In this document: positions 26,001-29,713 of the stretch, piece after piece
How the letters are laid out: every line of letters begins with the position of its first letter
Position numbering within the stretch: position 1 is the stretch's first letter
IMG/VR virus record: IMGVR_UViG_3300001589_000101
Span: 1-29,713 of that record
Source: a virus
Length of the DNA stretch: 29,713 nt
Reading direction: 5' to 3' (one strand)
The notes under the pieces: generated by a model
Seen by the model: the letters and a program-made list of their open reading frames with translations, nothing else
Told to the model about the DNA's origin: nothing
Databases searched by the model: none
Made by a program: the position numbers and the translations under genes

Positions 26001-26714
26001 ACAAACACGGGTATTAAACGAAACACAAACGGTAACTTGGATTTTGTTACCAATGCAACCAACAGATTAAGCATCACTACAGCAGGTGACATACACACGT
26101 CGTCTGCTGGCACTGTCTTTCTTAACAACCATGTAACAATCGGCAACACGCTGACTGTAACAAACGGTATGAACGTCAGCGAACTAGCACAATCTGGTGC
26201 TTCCACTGGTCAGACCATTCAGTGGGATGGTTCAGCGTGGGTTCCTGCCACCGTCAGTGGCGGTGGTGGTGGTGCAACCACAGTAGGTGGCTTGTCTGAT
26301 GTGACAGTAAGTAGTGTTGCGGACAACAACTTGTTGAGATACGACTCAGCAAACTCCAGATGGGAAAACTATAGCCCTGATGGATTCTCTTCTGCTTCGG
26401 GTGGTAACACAGCAATCAATCTGGCAGATGGAAACAAGATACACAAATGGACTTGTGCTTCTTCTGGAGTACAGGCGGTAATACTACTGAACGTACCAAG
26501 TGGTTCTGGAGTTTCTTGTTCTTTTACCTTAGTAATAGAGTATCCCGGCAGCGGAACAACAACTGCCATTGTCCAGTGGCCTTCTTCATTTAAATGGCCC
26601 GGAGGTGTTGCCCCAACACTCACAAACACTGGCGGCAAGCAGGACACGTTTACATTCTTGTCGCTCGACAATGGTGGTTCGTGGCTTGCTCATGTCGGTG
26701 GTCAAAACTTCTAG
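23097..26714 (+). CDS. Long tail fibre / receptor-binding protein 2
   Basis: The product has 1205 residues. Residues 1-48 (VQQRRGTAASLQTVTLSAGQ, then IAYETDTGKVKVGDGTTVYSS) match the small N-terminal domain seen in major-tropism-determinant and other phage fibres. A decapeptide-repeat zone follows (54-153), then a duplicated IADDAVT segment (144-291) and a heptad-repeat segment (326-367). Next come PLAGGTFTGS, a SPHDDVHYNWNG region shared with fibre 1, and fibre modules with D-x-TG-M/I cores at about 24838, 25020 and 25982. The C-terminal domain has VQWPSSFKWPGGVAP and ends GGQNF, a type often found at fibre tips. Fibres of this kind are trimers that recognise the host surface. It ends in TAGGAGG, coupling to the next gene. 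Confidence 0.88.
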   Translation: MPIVQQRRGTAASLQTVTLSAGQIAYETDTGKVKVGDGTTVYSSLEYITDASNIADGSIATNHIADGAINNSKLANTSVSLEKMQNDSVTTNALQPASVTHEKLAQNSVDRTNIIDGEVIGAKLANNAVLTPQIYDAAVTTAKIADDAVTFAKMQDVNANTLLGAVNAGAVTQITCGQVGRNILAGSTAADVRTTIGAVDQGTVNTSITNAVAGTANIADDAVTYSKMQDTTNGGCVLGRTGNYGVSAGGEIQEIALSDYARTYINQTSKAGVKNVLGFVEQAEIDTAITNLVGTAPVVLDTLGEIATALNNDQNLASTLSTSIGTNTASAATNAANVATNTGNINTNIGNIAANAANISTNITDIAAKMPLAGGTFTGSTLHSGPAIDGASAIGNRIIGGGSKTIYDDPSGVNRAKIREVERASNFSVRVGSVSNTDPTNSRVNYLSPHDDVHYNWNGSAWVTVPAYAGNWIGHYDVDPLIRWTSVSSNETGEETEFGKIQLYDGGTSIAGMGVSPSNFNIGTKGGINFSIYTNGALRTRYSSNGNVDHSAGTHTFAGDVTSSTTVSAVSFLAGNGSSTAASYGFTGDTNTGMFWNGSTGLNLVWNGSGIQVASAHINAEKRILVPTGTQAAPSIAQAGNDDTGISFGSVGANQINLNVAGGAKVSINPTATYLAGLVQFNGTITDGTTTKTAAELMAAISPAGGSVQVNGYGTAIDPAFEIEHTVDGTGFYSPSSTVNGGNSAGYGFAISAAHNHVAEFGYKSHIGNGRPTIYGGAAAALLELNGNSRRGSLFGYNTYATSASNANAAIGGEFLCIAQGGTSANSPKGFKAKLQSQSANGSSAVGGHFELSLESVTGSWGNAYGVHCELGIASSCTGTLTGTAAALFIDAVGKTSNATYTQTDGVDRVYAIFQTGNSDNNRFDGTSWFRNNVHIVDNGDLDISTGVGQIILSNGSANDPAICFGADTNTGIKRNTNGNLDFVTNATNRLSITTAGDIHTSSAGTVFLNNHVTIGNTLTVTNGMNVSELAQSGASTGQTIQWDGSAWVPATVSGGGGGATTVGGLSDVTVSSVADNNLLRYDSANSRWENYSPDGFSSASGGNTAINLADGNKIHKWTCASSGVQAVILLNVPSGSGVSCSFTLVIEYPGSGTTTAIVQWPSSFKWPGGVAPTLTNTGGKQDTFTFLSLDNGGSWLAHVGGQNF
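23256..23555 (+). repeat. Ten tandem decapeptide repeats in fibre 2
   Basis: Residues 54-153 consist of ten consecutive 10-residue units of the form [I/L/M]-x-x-x-[S/A/E]-[V/I]-x-x-x-[K/H/N/Q/A], for example IADGSIATNH, IADGAINNSK, LANTSVSLEK, LAQNSVDRTN and IADDAVTFAK. The period is exact, so a regular repeating fold such as a triple-stranded beta shaft is likely in the fibre stalk. An eleventh partial unit (MQD) follows. Confidence 0.9.
24072..24197 (+). repeat. Six tandem heptad repeats (likely coiled coil) in fibre 2
   Basis: Residues 326-367 form six 7-residue units: TNTASAA, TNAANVA, TNTGNIN, TNIGNIA, ANAANIS and TNITDIA. The position-6 residue is mostly V or I and position 3 is A, T or I, which is the spacing of a trimeric coiled coil with Asn/Ala-rich faces. 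It precedes the PLAGGTFTG motif seen in many fibres. Confidence 0.85.
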
Positions 26715-26718
26715 GAGG
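26713..26718 (+). promoter_or_regulatory. Ribosome binding site that fixes the start at 26723
   Basis: AGGAGG lies four bases before ATG 26723 and overlaps the stop of fibre 2 (TAG 26712-26714). An earlier in-frame ATG at 26594 lies within the fibre coding sequence without a comparable site, so the true start is taken as 26723. Confidence 0.85.
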
Positions 26719-26722
26719 CGAC

Positions 26723-27661
26723 ATGCAGGGTATACAAGCAGGTCTGATGGCAGCAGAGGGCGAGCGTAAAAGGCGTGATCAATTCGCAGATCGCAACCCC
26801 GGCTTAATTACAAGGCCCGGAATGGGTCGCACAAGACCTGCCTCAACTTTTACTGTGACTGTGTACACACGGAAGCAGTCTAAGTACCAAGGCTTCAGCA
26901 TGATGCCCTCGGATTATCGGGCCACGTCACATGAGCCGGGTGCTAACTTAACCGCAACAGTCACGAATTATGGCGAGGCCGGAAAACTTGTCGTACCTGC
27001 CGGAACGATGATTGATTGTATTGAGATAAAAGTTAAAGCAGGAATGCCTATACATCCAGACTTCATTCGTGCTACGGGCGATGAGAAAGATATGAGGCGG
27101 CATAAGAGTTTAAATTACTACAAAAGAGGTAGCCGTTCATATCACACAGAAATGGCTAGGTGGTACTACCCTACTACAACTGACGCTGCGGACATTACTA
27201 ATGCAACAAGTGGCAATCGGTTTTCTAACAGTTGGACTTTAACTAAAAGGTGGGGAGGTCAGTATGCGATTACTCAGCCCGTGTGTACTTTGGTTAAAGG
27301 AAGCAGTGTATTTGACGGGCAGACGTACAGGATATGGGATGCGTACAGGGGTTTGACGGGCTGGTATAACCAAGGTGCGAACGACTTTTATTACAGCGGA
27401 AGAGTTGGAAATCGCTCGCAGTTGTGGTACTGGGCAGATGATCAATACGAAACTGATTTCCTAAGACAACGCACCCTTGCAGCAGATGTACGAGGTTCGC
27501 TATACACCCAGTCTTATTGGTATCAGTACTTCCACCCAAGGATGGTAGGCAATCACTTCTTAACTACCGCATATAACTCTGGATTACCACGAATAGTGAA
27601 CTTTGATTTAAGCCCAATAGAAGCGGGCAAGCGTTTTGTCATTCAGCAGGAGTTTGAATAA
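26723..27661 (+). CDS. Tyr/Trp-rich fibre-block protein of unknown function
   Basis: The product has 312 residues from ATG 26723. The N-terminus is basic and helical (MQGIQAGLMAAEGERKRRDQ). A beta-rich part follows (STFTVTVYTRKQSKYQGFSM; ANLTATVTNYGEAGKLVVPAG). The later half is unusually rich in Tyr and Trp (DAYRGLTGWYNQGANDFYYS; QLWYWADDQYET; SYWYQYFHPRMVGN). Aromatic-rich stretches are often seen in carbohydrate-binding or tail-tip surfaces. No known family was recognised. It follows fibre 2 as the middle gene of the second cassette and shares one base with the next gene (TAATG). A minor tail or fibre-attached protein is the best guess. Confidence 0.78.
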   Translation: MQGIQAGLMAAEGERKRRDQFADRNPGLITRPGMGRTRPASTFTVTVYTRKQSKYQGFSMMPSDYRATSHEPGANLTATVTNYGEAGKLVVPAGTMIDCIEIKVKAGMPIHPDFIRATGDEKDMRRHKSLNYYKRGSRSYHTEMARWYYPTTTDAADITNATSGNRFSNSWTLTKRWGGQYAITQPVCTLVKGSSVFDGQTYRIWDAYRGLTGWYNQGANDFYYSGRVGNRSQLWYWADDQYETDFLRQRTLAADVRGSLYTQSYWYQYFHPRMVGNHFLTTAYNSGLPRIVNFDLSPIEAGKRFVIQQEFE

Positions 27662-28338
27662 TGCCAACATATATTGCACAGGCTGGTAGCCCTCCAGTCG
27701 TACTTGATGAGTTACGAAACATTGCAACTCAATACTCGTTCCCTCCAGAGGAACTCACCTCACTGTCGGACGTAGCCTCAATCCTTACTGCTGTTAGTTA
27801 CGCCGAGTGTACTATCACAAATGCTGAATCAGACATAACGCCTGCGTTCAACCAAAGAGTTCAACTTGGGAATGCCGCCAGTGTGGGCGGTAGCCTGCAA
27901 GCCTCTTACGCTGCTGTTAGTCTCACGGGAGACCTCAGCACCTCTGCATTGCAAAGACACAAGGATGACAAGAAAAGCGAAATTGAAGCAGACACATCGG
28001 CTAGGCAGCAAGACGCAACTAACTTCCCAAAGAGTAGCGGTGGGGCTAACGTCAGCCTGAAGTATGACGACGAAACTCGGGGTTACCTAGCACAGGTATT
28101 GCAGGTAGCACAGAACGCCAACACTGGTGCGACTATCAAGGACGCTGCTGGCACAAGCGTCACTCTTTCATTAGCAGAACTCAAGTATGTCTGTGCTGGA
28201 TTAATTAGCACCAACCAAACTCTTGTGGAAGCAAGGAATAAAGCAGCAATCGACATTGACGTTGCCACCACCAACACGGCTGTGACTAGCGTCAAAACTA
28301 CGTTCACAACTTCGTACCCTCCACCAAGCGGATCATGA
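27661..28338 (+). CDS. DUF4376-like fibre-associated protein (large copy)
   Basis: The product has 225 residues. The first 95 are beta/alanine-rich (PTYIAQAGSPPVV, then VGGSLQASYAAVSLTGD). Residues 98-205 match the DUF4376 pattern recalled for phage fibre neighbours: RHKDDKKSEIEADTSARQQ, a strand region, then TIKDAAGTSVTLSLAEL and a long Ala-rich helix (NQTLVEARNKAAIDID). The same end motif occurs in the gene at 22712-23095. The C-terminus is Ser/Pro-rich (TTSYPPPSGS). It joins the previous gene by TAATG and the sulfotransferase by ATGA. The function is unknown, but two copies of the domain beside two fibres suggest fibre assembly or attachment. Confidence 0.68.
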   Translation: MPTYIAQAGSPPVVLDELRNIATQYSFPPEELTSLSDVASILTAVSYAECTITNAESDITPAFNQRVQLGNAASVGGSLQASYAAVSLTGDLSTSALQRHKDDKKSEIEADTSARQQDATNFPKSSGGANVSLKYDDETRGYLAQVLQVAQNANTGATIKDAAGTSVTLSLAELKYVCAGLISTNQTLVEARNKAAIDIDVATTNTAVTSVKTTFTTSYPPPSGS

Positions 28339-28913
28339 GAAAGTTTAACCGACTATTCGGTATCGGGCCTTCTAAGAGCGGTACGCATTCTCTTAACGAT
28401 GCATTGCACAGGGTCGGTCTAGACTCAACCCATCTTGGTTCGGACGGTCACTACAAACGTGACATACATAAACAAGACGATTGGTTTTCTAGGCACATGC
28501 ACATAAACCATACAGAGGGCAGAGACATTCTTGATGGAGTGCCGCACCAGTGCGTATCAGATTGGCCTGTCAGCCAGTACTTTAAAGAACTCGACGAACA
28601 GAATCCAGACAGTCTATTCATTCTGACGTACAGAAACCCTGACGACATCGCGCAGAGTTGGTGCAGGATGTGTATGAAAATGGGCTTCGCAAACAACAAC
28701 CCGGACTATCTAAAAAAACTTTGGCAAGTCAGGCAGCACTATGACGCTGTGTTTAAATATTTCCGTGACAGAGCAAATGATATTCTCATGCTGGACACAG
28801 TTCACGGAGCAAAGACAAACATGTCTAAGTTGTGTGAGTTCCTGCGTATAGACACGCCTGAAGATACTACGTGGCCCCACTCATTCAATCATCAGGATTG
28901 GTACGCACCATGA
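28335..28913 (+). CDS. Sulfotransferase family protein (P-loop)
   Basis: The product has 192 residues. The family moves sulfate from PAPS to a hydroxyl or amine acceptor. The N-terminal P-loop is clear: FGIGPSKSGTHSLNDAL (8-24), with Lys 14 in the 5'-phosphosulfate site. The second signature is SDWPVSQYFKEL (75-86) followed by SLFILTYRNPDDIAQSW (93-109), with Arg 100 and Ser 108 in the place of the 3'-phosphate-binding site. DWPxxxxxxEL and LTxRxxxxxxxS are typical of the Sulfotransfer_4 type. The C-terminal LCEFLRIDTPEDTTWPHSFNH is also usual. The start overlaps the previous stop (ATGA) and the end overlaps the glycosyltransferase (ATGA). The acceptor is unknown: a virion glycan, a host surface glycan or a lipid are all possible. 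The length is on the short side of the family. Confidence 0.88.
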   Translation: MRKFNRLFGIGPSKSGTHSLNDALHRVGLDSTHLGSDGHYKRDIHKQDDWFSRHMHINHTEGRDILDGVPHQCVSDWPVSQYFKELDEQNPDSLFILTYRNPDDIAQSWCRMCMKMGFANNNPDYLKKLWQVRQHYDAVFKYFRDRANDILMLDTVHGAKTNMSKLCEFLRIDTPEDTTWPHSFNHQDWYAP

Positions 28914-29713
28914 TAGCATCAGTAATACTCGCATCGTTCTCTCCCGTTGACGCAGAGTTACCTAAGCAACACTTTCAGTCCACAATGGAGTACCTGCTTG
29001 GTCAAGGTCTAGACCTAGAAGTATGCGTAGCACAGGTTGTACGCAAGGGTAAGGAGCCAGTGCCAACACACGGTGCTGCTACCTCTCTTGTATTCGAGAG
29101 CGAAGACAAAGTGTTCTTCAAGGAAAACCTTTGGAACCTAGCAGCAGCACACGCGATCACAGACAAATTTATTTTCATTGACGCTGATCTGTATTACAAA
29201 GATAAAGATTGGCTCGATCAGTTATCTGCCGCTCTTGACGAATACGATGTAATACAGCCATTCGACATTGCTAACTGGGATATGAAGAACGGCGAAGTCA
29301 ATCCGACAGTAAGAAAGCCCTCGTGGTTTAATGCTATCCTAAACGGTGGCGCACCACTAACCGAAACGTATCACCCCGGATTCGGATTTGCTATGACCCG
29401 CAAGCACTACGATGCAATCGGAGGATTCTACGAACACGGATGTATGGGCGAGGGTGACCACATGTTTTGCGTTGCACACACTCCACAGAAGCAAGTTGAA
29501 TACGTCTTACAGTTTAGCCTCAATGCTTTGAATGATCCTGATTCTGGTATTCACCCAGACATACGCTCACACTGGAAGAATTTAGCACACCACTTCCTGT
29601 CACAAGACTACATCGACTACAAGGCCAACATACAGTCAATGGACTTCAAGGCGGGAGTGCCAAGGAATCTCAATATATTCCACAGATGGCACGGACTCCC
29701 AGCAAAAAGACAG
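28910..29713 (+). CDS. GT-A glycosyltransferase, 3' truncated by the window
   Basis: The frame is open from ATG 28910 to the last base with no stop, giving 268 residues. Residues FIFIDADLYYKD (87-98) hold the D-x-D metal and nucleotide-sugar site (Asp 91, Asp 93) of GT-A enzymes. GFGFAMTRKHYDAIGGFYE (157-175) and GCMGEGDHMF (177-186) match the acceptor and general-base region of galactosyltransferase-like members, where an acidic residue in GEGD is the likely catalytic base. The enzyme would add a sugar from a nucleotide-sugar donor. The ATGA overlap with the sulfotransferase shows coupled translation, so the two probably act on the same product. Neither the sugar nor the acceptor is known. 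The C-terminal region beyond DADLYY resembles family members with an N-terminal catalytic half. Confidence 0.85.
   Translation, partial: MIASVILASFSPVDAELPKQHFQSTMEYLLGQGLDLEVCVAQVVRKGKEPVPTHGAATSLVFESEDKVFFKENLWNLAAAHAITDKFIFIDADLYYKDKDWLDQLSAALDEYDVIQPFDIANWDMKNGEVNPTVRKPSWFNAILNGGAPLTETYHPGFGFAMTRKHYDAIGGFYEHGCMGEGDHMFCVAHTPQKQVEYVLQFSLNALNDPDSGIHPDIRSHWKNLAHHFLSQDYIDYKANIQSMDFKAGVPRNLNIFHRWHGLPAKRQ

Noticed and set aside
25688-26206. Minus-strand open frame of 172 aa in fibre 2
   Set aside because: Looks like the antisense of a Thr/Asn/Gly-rich repeat region; Leu/Val-rich shadow without features of a gene.
26594-26722. Upstream ATG of the Tyr/Trp-rich gene
   Set aside because: Would overlap fibre 2 by 121 bases; AGGAGG lies before ATG 26723.
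1-29713. CRISPR arrays, tRNA genes, insertion sequences, integrase or attachment sites
   Set aside because: No direct-repeat array with spacers, no cloverleaf or CCA-ended sequence, no transposase or recombinase motif was seen on either strand.

Overview
The window is a piece of a tailed-phage genome (Caudoviricetes). Every supported gene lies on the + strand, genes are tightly packed and often overlap, and most products are virion or packaging proteins. No tape-measure protein, tail sheath or tail-tube gene is seen. A very large nozzle-like protein follows an adaptor-like protein, and a block of probable internal proteins follows that, which points to a short-tailed (podovirus-like) particle. 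The host cannot be read from the sequence. No integrase, replication, lysis, tRNA or CRISPR feature was found. No stretch longer than about 300 bases lacks a gene; the longest gaps are 429-490 and 3297-3368.

Layout. (1) 3-428: 3' end of an unidentified gene. (2) 491-3296, capsid block: scaffold-like protein, major capsid protein, decoration-like protein, closed by a strong RNA hairpin at 3325-3354. (3) 3369-7883, packaging block: zinc-ribbon protein in the terminase small-subunit position, large terminase, small unknown protein, portal. (4) 7884-15742: endonuclease VII-like HNH nuclease, conserved unknown, adaptor/tail-tubular-A-like protein, 1921-residue nozzle-like protein. (5) 15732-20843: five low-complexity, charged or Gln/Ala-rich proteins, probably internal or ejection proteins. 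(6) 20840-28338, fibre block: a small beta-rich protein and then two parallel cassettes, each made of a fibre, a small accessory protein and a DUF4376-like protein. (7) 28335-29713: a sulfotransferase and a GT-A glycosyltransferase (cut by the window end), joined to the fibre block by ATGA overlaps.

How it works together. The scaffold, capsid and decoration proteins build the head. The terminase and portal fill it. The endonuclease VII-like enzyme probably resolves branched DNA before or during packaging. The adaptor and nozzle form the short tail, and the block-5 proteins probably sit in the head and are ejected at infection. The two fibres share domains and probably act together in host binding. 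The most unusual part is the two-gene sulfotransferase and glycosyltransferase unit translated with the fibre genes. It suggests that the phage modifies a glycan or surface molecule (virion or host) with sugar and sulfate, but the target is unknown.
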